From Dipylidium caninum (lineage: Eukaryota > Platyhelminthes > Cestoda > Cyclophyllidea > Dipylidiidae), in assembly GCA_017562135.1 (NCBI GenBank), contig QEYB01000221.1:62001-126000 (forward strand): a stretch of DNA of 64,000 nt. The letters run 5' to 3'. The position numbers and the translations under genes are program-made. The notes under the pieces were generated by a model, which did not search any database, had not been told where the DNA came from, and was given only the letters and a program-made list of their open reading frames with translations. Position 1 is the stretch's first letter. Every line of letters begins with the position of its first letter. Shown here piece by piece: positions 1 through 13,300 of this stretch.

Positions 1-374
1 GCCTGCATTGATAACGGGGAATTAAGGACGACTGAGGAATCACATCCACATGCAACTATTCGTGAACGTGGGTCTAAACTAGGAACTAGCCATCCATACG
101 TCTGGGCTGTTAAGGCATTTGCGTACAGCAAATGATAAGGAGAAAAAATGGACTCTTGTCTGCGGATGATCGACCGACCCCAAGAGCCAGTGCACATCTG
201 TGTTGCTTCGCGGTACACGATTGGCGCCGTTTCTACACCAAATAATCACTTTTGATAAAATGGCGGTTTGGTGTCATATTTGAAAGCGATCAAGCAGATG
301 AGTGGATAAGAGTACGCTTTTATGACAGTCCTTAGGCGGAATTTCCTGAAGAAGCATTGTGATCACAATCCATT
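1..374 (+). promoter_or_regulatory. Possible promoter and 5' UTR region
   Basis: This stretch precedes the candidate first coding exon at 375. It is richer in G, C and CpG dinucleotides than the strongly AT-rich sequence that follows from about 490. No TATA box or other core element can be named with confidence. The promoter reading rests only on its position and composition. Confidence 0.2.
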
Positions 375-485
375 ATGCTTTCCAACAACCAGGCGAAACC
401 GCAACAGCAGCGGAGTCCTATTGCCGCGCATTTAATTGGTGTCATGCGCGAGAAGAAGTTCAAATGGGATGGTGCGACATTACAA
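375..485 (+). CDS. Candidate first coding exon, unrecognised gene
   Basis: An ATG at 375 opens a 37-codon frame that ends exactly at a good donor site, CAA|GTAAAG, with GT at 486-487. The frame begins M-L-S-N-N-Q, has a Q-rich patch, then a basic stretch M-R-E-K-K-F-K-W-D-G. An in-frame TGA lies shortly upstream of the ATG, as expected for a true start. The exon is a small GC-rich island in AT-rich surroundings. The frame hits a stop soon after the donor. I do not recognise the protein. It could be the start of a gene whose later exons lie downstream. It is phase 0 at its end, but no connecting exon to the MSS4 exon at 7 kb was found. Chance occurrence is possible. Confidence 0.35.
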
Positions 486-487
486 GT

Positions 488-3400
488 AAAGTTTAAAATA
501 CTGTTGCCAAATTAAACAACTTTTTAATATGGTATTTTACCACATCTACCATATTCGCCCGATATTTCTCCGACTGATTATTCTCTTTTCCTAATTAAGA
601 ATCCTTTCAAGAAAGAAAAGTTATACAATAACAAAAATCGAATCGTTTAATAATCCTACCAATTAAGATTTTTTTCAAAATGGCATGTATAGCTTCCGCA
701 ATCATTGGCAAGAAAGTCGGGAATGCCAATGGAAGCTGTTTCGATTGAATATAGTAAGTAATATCGGAGATTGCGGTTCTTATTTTTCACTTGTATTAAA
801 CGACGGTTGCATAGTTTTCAGCCTAGTAATTCTTCAAAATAGTCAAGTTAAAGTCTTTTACGTACTTGAATTAACCATAATTGCATATAGACCCTTCCCA
901 ACGGGGTTCAGGCTTATAAAAAAGGGGACTACTCTTACCATCGTCTCTTTGATTATTTTTTTTTGCATTTTTTTAATAAGTTGTGGAAAATCATAATGCT
1001 CGTTTAGTGGCTTACCTATTGCCTTGAGATGCATACAAGTAGGGGCATCGCACAAGTCTTTGCTAAGAGTTTATAAAATTAACAGTAAACTACTCGTGAC
1101 GTTGAGTGAAATTTCCGGGGATTCATCAAGAGCACTGTTAATCACATTTTTTGATGTTCAAGCAATGTCTTACAGAAGCCGGGCCCGCAAGTTCAGATTT
1201 TTCCCCTAAATTTACGTTAAATCAATTCTAATGCTAGTCAATAAGACTATAGTTTGTCATAATAGATCCTTTAGAAAGGACTTTATCATTTCTTCTATTA
1301 ACATCCCATAATTCCTCTGATCTCAAACTGTATTAAGTTGGAAAACCTCTTCATAACCTTTTGTATAGTGAAGTAGCAGTTGAAAGCACTTTCACTTTTA
1401 CCCATAAGGCAACTTGACTGCAACTTTTTCATTTACATTAGATAAGGCTGATACAATTTGGAAAACCAGTTCTTAAATCTCATTTTAAATACTGAAATGT
1501 CTTCAATATAGCGTCATCGAGTAGTTATCTCATAGGAAGAGTAAATTATAAAACACTTATGTTTGGTGAGTGTAATGGAATACCGCTTATTCCTTTGAAG
1601 ATTACAGGTATCTCGAATGTTATACTTTTCGCTTTCAATGCGCACAATAATTTTTTGGCGACTGCAAAATGCGCTAAGTGCAGCGGACAAGAAATGGTGG
1701 CTTTTTAATCTGTTTCAAATAAACCCTTCCAGAATGGTGATAGTTTATGATGAGTTAAACCCGTTAATGGCGGAAATTCCAACCTTATCGGAGCCACTCT
1801 GTCTTACAAAGACTACTTTCCTTGGAATGTTTTCTTTTTTCTTTTAGAATAGAAAACAGTTTTTGGTAAATTTGTGGGTGGTAGAAAAGATGGGATATTT
1901 TTATCTATCCTTTAATCATTCCAAAAATTTGCCCTGATCTACATTCACCCTGGACGATAGCTCATAAAGTTTGTGTGTTATCTTGCTGATGGTTTGTGCT
2001 CAGTCGTGTGTCAATAGTTTGGTTTGGTTTTTACGTTAACATTTATGATGTCTTTTAGTCTGTTTCCGTTATAGTTTACAGTTCTCCCTGTGGAAGATTT
2101 CTTTTGAAAACTTAATGGGTAGGGGTTGCAGTAACATCAAAATGCATTGCATAGAGTGGTTTTTGTGTGAGTACTTCTCAGATCGTGCTCCCTGTTCCAC
2201 CATCGAATTTTGTAAATAACTAACTTCTATTCCTACTATTTTGTGAAACCAATGAAATATTCAACTAACTACAAACCTATGACAAATAAAGTTGTTAAAA
2301 TCTGCAGTACTCTTACAAATTTTTCGAGAGGAAATATTTTTAAATTTATGTTATGTTTATTTACATCTTTTCCATCGTTTTTCATTCTTAACTGATTTAC
2401 CCGCCTCGGCTGAGCTACTCGATAACCAAAGCCTTACAAGGGAGATCTATTTTAAGTAATTCTGAGCGTTATAGCAGTATTATGGCTGGTTTCCAAAAAC
2501 CTAACAGTGATGTGAGCAGGTTTTTGCTCACCAGTTGAAGTAAACAGTCAGTGGGTGAGATTCGTATCACCGAAGTGTCTCCTGTCTTCCGGAATCGCTT
2601 TCGTTTTTCTTTATCAAAAAACGCTATTTTTTGTAATACTCCAAATATAGCGACATAGTTAACGTGGGTTTGGCAACAAAGTATTACACCTGACTCGCTA
2701 ATCACAATCTGTGCGTTCGTAAGACCGAAGAATAAGTCATTGACTATCTTCTAAAACAGAATATCTAAAGTAAAAATCTGTAACACACTGTTGCCACTCT
2801 ACAGACTTCAATTATAATTAATGCAATTGCTTTAGCATATCCTTTATGTATTTTCGGTTCTAGTCCCAAATATATTCTCTCACTTAAATACAATTTAGAA
2901 CCTTTTTAGTGAATACTGTTCGCATATGTGTACTATTTTTCTCCACATAACAGCTAAGGAGTCGAATCCTTTGGGTCCGAAAATTGGCGTCAATAGTAAT
3001 TTATTAAATGTTTATTAGATGCATCTTCTATAAATGAAGTTCCTAAATTATTCTTTTCTATCAGGTTCCAATTTATTGTCTTGATTTAGCATGGATTTAA
3101 ATACTAATCATTTTTGAGAAGGATGATGGGCGTTGTAATTTTGGACTCAGTCTGATCCCCTATTTGACGAATAAAAGGACTTGAAAGGAGTGGAATTTTT
3201 TCACTTTCTTTTCAATTTTCAGTTGCATCAATAAATCAATTTTCCTGCCGAGAAATCGTAAAATCCGATGAAAATCGCCATTTGTAGTAAATAAGTACAA
3301 TTACTTGAAGATTGTTACATCTGAAGGCATTGGGCATATTAACTATGGCAGTAGCTTTATTATAAGCTTATGGGAAGGCGTTAAGTCTGCAAATTTAAAA

Positions 3401-6400
3401 AAAAACGCTGATATTGGAAATAATGCATTTCAAGTATTTTCAAGAAGTTAGATTTTTAGCGATTCTCAGTTTTTTTTAAGTCAATGCAGATTTGTCCATC
3501 CTTACCAAGACGCTTTTCTTACATGAGACGTGCAATGACTTATCTTTTTACCCTAAATATGTAATCGTACAGTGAGTTTACTTGCGCTCATAGTGTAGCT
3601 TTTTGGCTTTTCCTAATCCCGTTATACGGCACTTGCTTGGGAGGTCTTATCAACCAGGAAGGAAAAGGCATAAGACTTCGTACGTCCATTTAAACAGTTC
3701 ACACCGCCAACATGTTGGTCGATTCGCCGACAGTTTTGTAAAACTTTCCTTTCTAAGACAATTAGCTTCGGAGTCGTTTGTCTCAACGGTCCTCTTGCAA
3801 GAGTATGTATGGAAGAGGAGACCTAATGAAGAATAGGGAACCAACATACGTGTACATTGGTCTGGCGCATATAGATTAAAGCGATCTCAGTTTTAAAAAA
3901 ATGTTACTTTTGGGTTTTTGTTATGTAATTTCTTAAGGGTACTTAATAGAAGATTCTCCATACACGATCTCGATTTCATATTTTTTTCACGTTCAGAAGA
4001 TAGTGTGCTGGATTGAAAAAAATTGAAGTTGAAAATAGCCCGTGGAAGAACTACTTAGTCAAAATTGCTACTCTTCCTGGTGGGTGAAATGTGAAATTTC
4101 GATGTTCCTCTATCTCTGTGTCTTCATATTTTAAAGGTTGGAGGCTAGATAAGTGTACTAGGCTTAGAAAGATTTCAACCAAAGAGTTGCTCACTTTTCT
4201 GCTTTTGCCCCATCTCCCCTAGTCATACTATAAAGTTAAGTTACTAAGCATTTTCTAATTTACAATTCCTTTGGGTTTCACCTAACCCCCCCCCTCTGAG
4301 TGGTCGGTTAGTTACTGATCACACTTGTTGATCTTAATGTTCACAGTCGGTAACTAGATTTAAAAAGTTTTTTGGCACTTACACTTTTTTAGGTGTCATC
4401 ATACATTTTCACACCGTCGCTATATTGTTACACTAAAATGTCAAAATTGATACGTGGGTTTTATTTAACACTAAGGTGGCCTAAAATCAGTTTTTATTTT
4501 GAGGAAGCCATTCGAAATGAAAAAGAAAATATCAAGTGCATAAAATGGGAAACTTTACATGGTTACGAGGATATAGTGAGTTCTTTGTGATAGAGTTAAA
4601 GACGTGTCTAAACAACTGCTTTTTTAATTTACTCGGTCCCTTGGATGGCTCTTGCTCTACTTTTTTTGTTTAATCACGGATCTCTATGAGGGAGTAAAAC
4701 GTTAGGGTATTTTTCGACAGGAAATTTCAGATGTGCCATAAAATGAGCAGTTTTATGTGTCTTTCGAGTCATCAACTTCTGATGATTATTATTAGCAACA
4801 TAACGTTAGAATAACTTCTGAAATTGTTACAAGGCATTAGCCATAAGTAGGTATATGTTGTACACGAAAAATAATATCCTGTTTACTGAATTGAACGACA
4901 TCTAGTACATTTACACACCTTAGTTCTATCTTCACTTTGCCAACCCTTTTTTTTCTGATATTCAAATCATTAATCTCATTTTCTTTGTATTCACGATCGT
5001 GATGCACATGTCGAGGTTTATGTGAGTGCATAAATTATTCGTGATAAAACTGATTTTGAAGAAAATACATATTTATTGCGGAGCTGGTGGGATGAGAGAA
5101 TGTTGGCATCGTCGTGAGGAGACCAAATGGCGGTCTGATCCCAGGTCGACTTCATTCTGTCTCTGATCAAAGTGCATATCTTTCTCAACCCATCATTTTT
5201 GAGATGTACCCAAACGCTAATCATCTTTGTTAATGAACTTAGCAATTTATTTCAGAACTTTGATTTTCTGAGATTGATAAATATCGTTTACCATTCTATT
5301 ATTCACTACTTTATTTCAGATTACATACTTTTTCCAAGCTTCTGTAGCATTTTGCAGATTGGTGACGAATGCGATACCCGTTGCTTACATATCTGTAATT
5401 AGGTAGAGGACATCTGAACCGAGTTTTCATTGTTTCCCAAAGTCGATGCAGTAATGCTTGATGCCGAATCTTCCATACTTTCCACTACTTTTCATAAAAG
5501 TAGACAGGAATGGCAGGATCATGAGCCCTTCTGCGCTAGTGACACTGACCTGCTGAGATAACTAAGTCAGTCATTTCGATCTTGCCACCGCTTAATTCAG
5601 ACATTCATTAAGTTGGCCACTTGTGGATAGTCTTTATTTCATTTACATAAATCTTTTGAGGATCTGCGTTGAATACTTCTATTTGGGATGAACTGCGTAT
5701 TCGCGGAAACATCCACCTAGCTTGTGCGGTTTTTGACAGTGTGAAATTTTTGGTGAAAGACATTCTAATAGATTTCAATGTTAAAATAATGTGATAATTT
5801 TCGTCATACTGGCACTTTATTAATCAGCAGATTTTAAATCTGACCTTATAAGAACCTCTTACAACTACATTGTTTTTCGACTCTATGAGGAAGAATAAAG
5901 GCTCTGAGAGCGGTGGCAAAAATGGAGGCCTAATTTTGGTAGCATTAAGTGTGTTACTGCAGCAATACCGCACGCAATTTGGGGTACTATTTTTTTTTCG
6001 GCATGCGCGTCATCGGCTGGTATAAGCGGCGTTAATTGGTATGGGAAGTAAAGAAGTTGGGATCTATACACAACGTGTGATGGTACAGCATACTGTGTAA
6101 CTTCGTGTCAGTTGAAATTTCGAGTATCCCTCGATATTATTATGATGTAGCACTTCGTTTCTCGTCGTTGAGAGACCGAGATTTGGTGGTAAAAGCAAAA
6201 CTACGAATTTTTAGCTTTAATATCCTAGTGTTATAGAAATAGATGTTCATCTCTTTTTTTATTAAAACTACCGTTATAATTATACATAAAATAGAGGGTT
6301 TTCGCAGAAGGGTGCCAGAACAACTTGACAGAAGAGCGTAACCCATTATTCTCATCCACCTCAAATAACCTGCCATGTGCAGAGAGCTATTTTATTTGAT

Positions 6401-7050
6401 CGGAGAAGGTAGCGATGGAGCTAATATTCTTACTTTAACTAATGCCTTTTTTGCTACTGGATAACAAGGTGCCAAAATGTTAGGAAAGCTGCTCGATGGA
6501 AATATTTACCTCTTATGAGGCTATTTTAAGTAATAAATGTTCTTGTTTTCGGGACATTATTTAAGCTAGACACGCCCGACATCTCCATATGACCTCCAAT
6601 TGACTGATATTCACTTGCCTCTCCATCACCGTTTAAATCAAAAATAAATATGTCTTCCTAATTCTGGATTTTGAATGTCGGCATTCATTATAGGTGAGAT
6701 AGGACTTAATAAAACCGCAAAGTACCATGTTATTTATTTAATCATGAGCGATTAGTGAGACGTACAGGACGCAAGTTTTTTTTGCTTCCACGCCAGCATA
6801 ATAACAGAATGCAAATCGGCTCCTTATTTTGTGAAATTACTGGGTGTTCTAATAGTTTTTATCTTCACGGTAAAAGATTGCCAGGATTATATGAAGTTAA
6901 TGCGTTCTCTGCCGTCGTTTTCTATCTCTATTTTTGACTCAAAATCATCCGTATTTATTTTAATGTGTTGAAATACCAGGATTTGCTCTGGACTTATTAT
7001 GATACACAGACCGGGTTAACCTTTCTCTAGTTTTCCCTCCCCATCATTGC
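488..7050. other. Non-coding, AT-rich stretch
   Basis: This is AT-rich sequence with many T tracts and only short open frames of 60-100 codons that look like chance. I searched it for the missing N-terminal exon of MSS4, which should carry a Cys-x-x-Cys pair, and did not find a convincing one. It may be intron of the gene starting at 375, of the MSS4 gene, or intergenic. Confidence 0.5.
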
Positions 7051-7054
7051 AAAG

Positions 7055-7312
7055 AAGTCAGATCTTCAGCAACGCGGTGAAACATTTCCCCGTGAGTCAG
7101 AGTCTAAATTTTGGACGGTGGAACGAATGACAGACTTCGAGAACGTCGGCTTTTGCAATACCGTGAATGGCATCAAGTACCTAATCTGCGCAGACTGTGA
7201 AATTGGTCCTCTGGGCTATCATGACACCCATTCGGCAACTCGTGATCGACCTCTCTTTCACATCGCCGCCTCGCGTGTCCGGACTCGAGATGATGTTCCA
7301 TCAATCAGTTAG
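7055..7312 (+). CDS. RABIF: MSS4 (Rab-interacting factor) C-terminal exon
   Basis: This is the last exon of the small zinc-binding guanine-nucleotide-exchange factor/chaperone MSS4, which binds nucleotide-free exocytic Rab GTPases such as Rab8 and Rab3 in the cytosol. The frame contains the family hallmark D-F-E-N-V-G-F, then I-K-Y-L-I-C-A-D-C-E-I-G-P-L-G-Y-H. The two cysteines of C-A-D-C (codons at 7187 and 7196) are the second half of the zinc site. W-T-V-E-R-M before the hallmark also fits the family. An acceptor is likely at about 7054 (ending in gcaaag) or 7060 (ending in gtcag). The stop TAG is at 7310-7312. The family is usually about 120 residues; this exon supplies about 85, so an upstream exon with the first Cys-x-x-Cys pair is missing from what I could find. 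Oddities: Gly-Tyr-His-Asp stands where many members have Gly-Trp-His-Cys, and the tail after R-V is somewhat longer than usual. Confidence 0.85.
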   Translation, partial: KSDLQQRGETFPRESESKFWTVERMTDFENVGFCNTVNGIKYLICADCEIGPLGYHDTHSATRDRPLFHIAASRVRTRDDVPSIS

Positions 7313-10300
7313 ATCTTTTGTATGACTAAGAAGTATGATGTTCATTTACTAATCTCGACTGTTTTGGAAAGTTTTGTCATGTTTTTAATAGCACTATGTG
7401 TGTGGATCTTTCTGTCATGGTTGAGACTATTTGTTAAGGCCGTGATCTTAGTCACTTCGGACATCGAGAATACTTTCTTTTTCTCTATGTACATTATGAT
7501 TTCCGTAGACGCTGGTCAGTTTTCTTTTTACCGGTCTTATCATATTCAATCTTGATCACTCGGAGATGCTCACCAGAACTTTTATTTCTGTGATTGTCGT
7601 ATCTACCAACCGGAATGTAATTTAAACTTGCGTAGATCTCAATCTGGACTTGTGCGCTCTCTTTAAATAGATATTGATACTTGAAATTTGATAGAAAATT
7701 CTACCAAGAATCTGTAAGCCAACTCGGCGGAGTCTCAGTTTGTTATCTACTGTAGTAGTTGGGGTCTATCATTCGAACCTTTTTGGTTCCCAAAACGATT
7801 TTTTTTCAAGAAGAGTCTCCATTTTGTTACACTTACGCTGAATTGGCACAAACAGGAAGTAAGGTTTCAAGTTGAGCGTTGCTCATTGGGACGAGGGCAT
7901 ACTTGCGGATATTTTATCGAATGAGCAGCTGTCTTTCCTCTCCTGGGCCTACGTTTATGTGCATTACCTTATAGGAAACAGCCTTGCAGCCGATGGAACT
8001 TTCGCAGTTGGGATGCCAATGGCACCGTTTTCGTCCAAAATACAGGTTTCCTGATGGTTACTCTTGTATGCAAACTGTAGAGTAGTATTGACAGGGTTTT
8101 TTTCATGCAAGGCTTTTGTCGATTGCCTCACTTTCCGCAAAAATTCCAGGTGCACTTGTGACGGCTATTCAAGTCAAATGGGATTCGTGCGACAAGAGGA
8201 CGTGTTCCCATTTTAGTTTCCTATCGCATATTTTTAATTATCACCATCTTGACATTTTTTGGATGTGCTTTTCGATATTTTGAGGAAGTGGGGAGTATAC
8301 AGATCGTATGCGTCAACCTAGAAGCGTGATATCGGAATTGGGAAACGTTGGGCCAGTTCAGTTTAAATTCCTCCAAATTGGTAAGATCCAAGGCGCGTTA
8401 ACATGAACTCGATCTCTTGGCACGTCATAATTCCGCAAAATCTAACTTATTCATGTCCTCTTCAATCTGAGCCAGCCTTTCTGATGATAGCGTCAAATTG
8501 GAGATTCTAATATATTTCGGGATAACGAGTGTCCAATGGTTAAAACCTTATCGAGGTGTTTTATCTCTGAGTACACCTTTCTAGAATGACAGGTTTTGCG
8601 CTGATTTTTTTTTCAGTTACAAATTTCGTCTTACCTTTGCTATTAGCGGGGTGCTAAGGGAACCTCCTTGCCTTGGGTGATATTACTCGAAATGTACATT
8701 TGTCACATTGCGCTTCTCAGATTATATTAAGAAAAGGTTCATAATTGCAGTCCCATTCTTTGTTTCTCTTCTTGTCCAGCGGGAGTCCTAGATGAGCAAA
8801 AATTTCGGTCTCTTTGGAGGCTTGTAATTACCCTGCCCAAGTTCTGTTCGTACTCGGTTGACTGAATATGACGTTGAACCGCGCGTTAAAAATAACTCGT
8901 TCGGCTTGGACAACAGAAAGTTCGCATCTGGATCAAATTTCAGCGGCATGCTACTTTCTTCATCCTTTCAGGACTTATGCTTTTTTGGACCACATAGATG
9001 TAACCTCGAGCGTAGGCTCACTTCAAATAATAATCAAGATTCGAGTTTACTGCTTAAACACACGAATCAGATGTGTGGGATGAGGTGCTTAACCATTATG
9101 GAGGAAATGGTTAGTACTTTGTACGAGTGAAGCTTTGCTCCTATCTTCATTTTGGAGGTGTAACTGTCTCCCCGAAAGATAAACGACCTGATTTTCGCTA
9201 CTTTCCGCCTTTGTTCATGTCAGTAAAATTTTGTTTTTAGAGCATTATCTCAAAGGTGGTTTTGTTGTTGCTTATAGTATAACCATTGCTAACATTGATC
9301 TTGTGAAACAGCCCGCGCGAATTTATGGAGCGTCTATAGATATCTCGTAGGTCTTAGGACCTCTTGCTACTGAGTGACAGAAGGCTTTGGTCTGAATTAA
9401 CTGAATTGCGTCCCATGTAAAGTGATATATAGGTGAGAAGCAGGACATATATCAAGTCAGGGTCGTTTGATCATTGGTGTCGATTTATAGAAAAAATTCT
9501 ACGCGGATTTAAGTGTTTGTATAATTTCGCTGAGGATTGAAGAAACACTACCGAATGAAATTATGGCCTGTCCATTTGCGGACGTAAAAGCAGTTTGTAA
9601 TTGAACGGCAAGTAATTGGACGGAAAGAAGACCATAAATCGACTGTGTAAGGCGTTTAAACTCTCCGTCATCTATCCATGACAGCCATTATCAATCACTA
9701 TGCCCCATTCAGATCCCAACACTGCGAAAGCGCATCAGGAATTTACGAGGCGACGGGACGTGTATGAGTTGAAGAAAATCCGCGGACACAAAGTTATATG
9801 AACAAGAGGAATGTTGATGTGAAGTAGGGGTGGGGGAGGACACTGTCTACTCTATTTCTTTAGTACGGCACCGGAGAAGTGGTGGGTACAACAATGTTTC
9901 TGACGGTGGACGCAATGGTGTTTTTTTTTGGCAAAAAATGTCCTCGCCCTTTGGGGCCAGAGCACCATGCTCCAGAGCGATGCGTATTTGCGCACCGCAA
10001 ATTAATACCATTCTCTGTCAGCCTTTTTGCGTTGAAGAAAACTCTAGGGATGTATAAATCCTCATTTTCTGGAATCTTCTGCCCTTTTTGCAGATCTGCA
10101 TTTTTGTTGGCGATGAGAAATTTCAAAGGGGGAAAACCAGGCTGGAAATAATTCCATATGGAAGAAGACTTCCGTAATGGAGATGGGCACCCTTTAAGCT
10201 TCCATTCTTGCGATTAACTTTGCCCAATCGACATGAAACTGGAATTTTCGTCCACTAGAATGAATGTAACACGAATTCGATTGACCAAAACAGCACTTTT

Positions 10301-13300
10301 ATTGATATTTTAATGTTTCTCGATTGGATGTGAGGCCAAGACAAATTTGGCGCTATTTATAAAACACTTTCACTGTTGCTAGTATGTCTGATGCACGCTA
10401 ATGGTGTTAGCTTATGTGCATGTGTCTTTTTACCCTCTTGATTCCATCCCGCATCCCCACCTATGACAATGAGTACGTTAACGGATGTAATAAAGGAATG
10501 TATGTCATCTAGGTAGGATCTTATTCCATTTTTTGTGTGCTTTCCTTTCGAGGCTCTGTCTCAGATCCCCATCAGCCTGTCAGTAAGTTCTGTGAGATAA
10601 AAGATTAGCACTACTCTCTTCCCTCTATTTGGTACTGGTCAAAAATGGCCTCAAGCATGTTACACGAGCGTTGAGCAGTTCCATTCCCAAATTCACATGT
10701 TGTAAACTTATAGGCTTTAAAGATTAGTTGTTTACTGAAACAAAAATTAAATGCAATCAAATTGTATATCTAGGGCGTGGCTTCCGATGTTTTTTTCAAA
10801 TTTTTTGAAGGAGAGGCCACAGAGGAAGCCTATCCTCTTGACGGATAGGATCACGACGATTATTTATCTCGAAACGTTAACTGCGTTTAGAGCAAATTAA
10901 TCGTTGGCTAAAAATGCTACCTTTTCAGTGAATTTGTGCGTTTATGTCTCGCGGGGAATATAAAGCCAAGTAAAAGCGATTCTCCTCCCACTTCGCCATG
11001 ATTAGCCCGCTTTTGGTCCTAGCTTCGATTATTTTTTTTAATTTTCGAAAACATTTTTTGAAACGTCTTGATGGAATGGAGCTTATTAAAGATATGTGGC
11101 TTATAAAGTTACATTTAACAATGGAGTTTGCTATTCATTCATCCACTGGTAAGACCAACAATGTGTGAGTTGCAGCAGCTCTTCTAATGATACGGGAAGA
11201 GTAATCTTAAAAGAAGCCCAACTTTTTCTTGGTATTAAATCTTCTAACAATAATTCATCTGTAACTTACGCCCTCACCTGTTTCGCTTTTGGAGAAAGCT
11301 CGTTTTCATGAACTTAAGAGCTGTCAACAAGTTACGTAAAACATAGAGTTTTAATTCATATCGACAACGTCCCATGATGCAAAGATAGAGGAGAAGGGAG
11401 GGTGGGAACACGAGGAGAACAATTTGTCCATCCGTAGACTGTGCGCCAGGAGTAGTGACATTGGTCAAGCCTCCTGGGTGTCGACTTGAAAATATGCGGA
11501 GAGGCTTTGCACTAGTCCTACTTTTTAGTTCACTGACTATATATTTTTTTGACATCTGTTAAGAAACTGATACAAATGCCAAAAGTACTATCTTCATGAA
11601 GACCATATTCACCTTCACTTTCTTCTGTTAGATTGACGTGATGTAAGCTGTCCAAACCTGCCTGTCTGGAGCCCACTAACCTTCACTTAACACTGAGAAG
11701 TTTCTTGCAACGATGCAATTCACGTTTCAAAATGGTACCCAGCTGACTGTCTCACAAGCCTTTTTAACCCATTTTCAGAGTCACTTTTAAAGGAATCATT
11801 TGGACATAAATCACTTATGGTTTTACTGTTGTGAGACTCCTGCGTTTCTTGCACGTTCCTCAATTAGAAGTGGTAGGTACTTCTGATTGGAAGTTGGATC
11901 ATATACTTTAGACGTCAATAAACTGGGAATTACAAAGGAATTGGAAGAAGATTGAGGCAAGATTAATGGTTGTGTTATTAAGTTTGATTAAGCACTACTG
12001 GGAAAGATACTCTCATTCGGCTTCGAGGTGCAGTAAAGCTACGTTCGGCAAATAATGATTCTTATATTCTGAGTTAGGCTGCTAGAAACTCTTTCTCTAC
12101 GTTTGGTTTGAAACAAATTCAGTTAATTTATTTAAAATGGATACCAGTTTAATACCAACGGAAAGTCTGATCTCGGTGATGTTGGGTAACTTTCGGTACA
12201 AATAGTACGTAGCGTATGAGAACTAAGGCCATGTGATTACACCTATATTCACCGTGTCTCACGCTAAAACCAACACTTTTTGTGATTTTGAAATGGGTTA
12301 GTTGAAGGAAAGTGATAACCTAGGTGGAGCCACCCTTTTGACGTATCCTGCGAAAAGCTGGCTAGAATAAAAAGTAGAACGAGACCTCATTGTCACTTGT
12401 AGAACTGCGCATGTAGCCTATTTCAAATAATGTGACAGTCCCAACTGAGATGGGCGGAAATGGCCCACGTAGTCGAGGATCTTGAATGAATGTTTAAGAA
12501 TGCTCTCATGGTACGCGTTAGATATTGTGTCCACACAAATCGTGCGGCAGACGTACCGATATCAACTCTGTCGCTAGATAATCACTCGACATGGAGTTTG
12601 TCTAGGAGCCTAGTTAAATCCTCATTAACCTGTGTAGTGACCTTAGGATATTGTAGAGATGCGTTTTGTTGCCAGATTCCAAAGAAATATATGCATTTGT
12701 ATAATTAAATAGAACGACAGAAAAATGACGTTTTTCTGTGGAAAGGTGTTTTATGGAGAAATTGATTTAACCTTTATTAAGACAGGAATTTTTTAAGTTT
12801 GCGCCTTTTTCATATTTAAGAAACGGAATTCTTAATGATAAGGTGATAACTTATGAAACTAACCCTTAAAATTGTGAAAATGGATACCTTACTTTCTCTC
12901 AAACATTCATTGGTTTTACAGACGATAAAGAAATAAGGCCGACTCTCTTCACGGACCAGGTAATCTGTAGACGTAGAAGAGAAAAGGCTGGGCAAATTAG
13001 GGCCAGTCCCGGATGGTGGTGAAAACAAATTCCAACATTTTGCTAGGGACGCCGCACCTTTATAAAATCTGAGCATAAACGAAGTTGATATTCTTGCCAC
13101 GTATGGGGAAATTTTTGAGCTTTGAATTATCTTTGGAAATTCCTGTTAATCAACAGACGTGGTATAGTGGGGTACACGACCTTTCTAGACTGCTATCCCA
13201 TCATGGTAAGCCAGCACGGAGCAAATTTACGATTTCGGTGGAATTTGCTCCTGCTGTTTAGACGCCTTTCGAGAGATACCGCCTCACCAACGTCTAATTA

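Noticed and set aside
9830..10151. Overlapping frames of 75-90 codons on both strands.
   Set aside because: They are shadows of one another with no motif, splice site or composition that favours coding.
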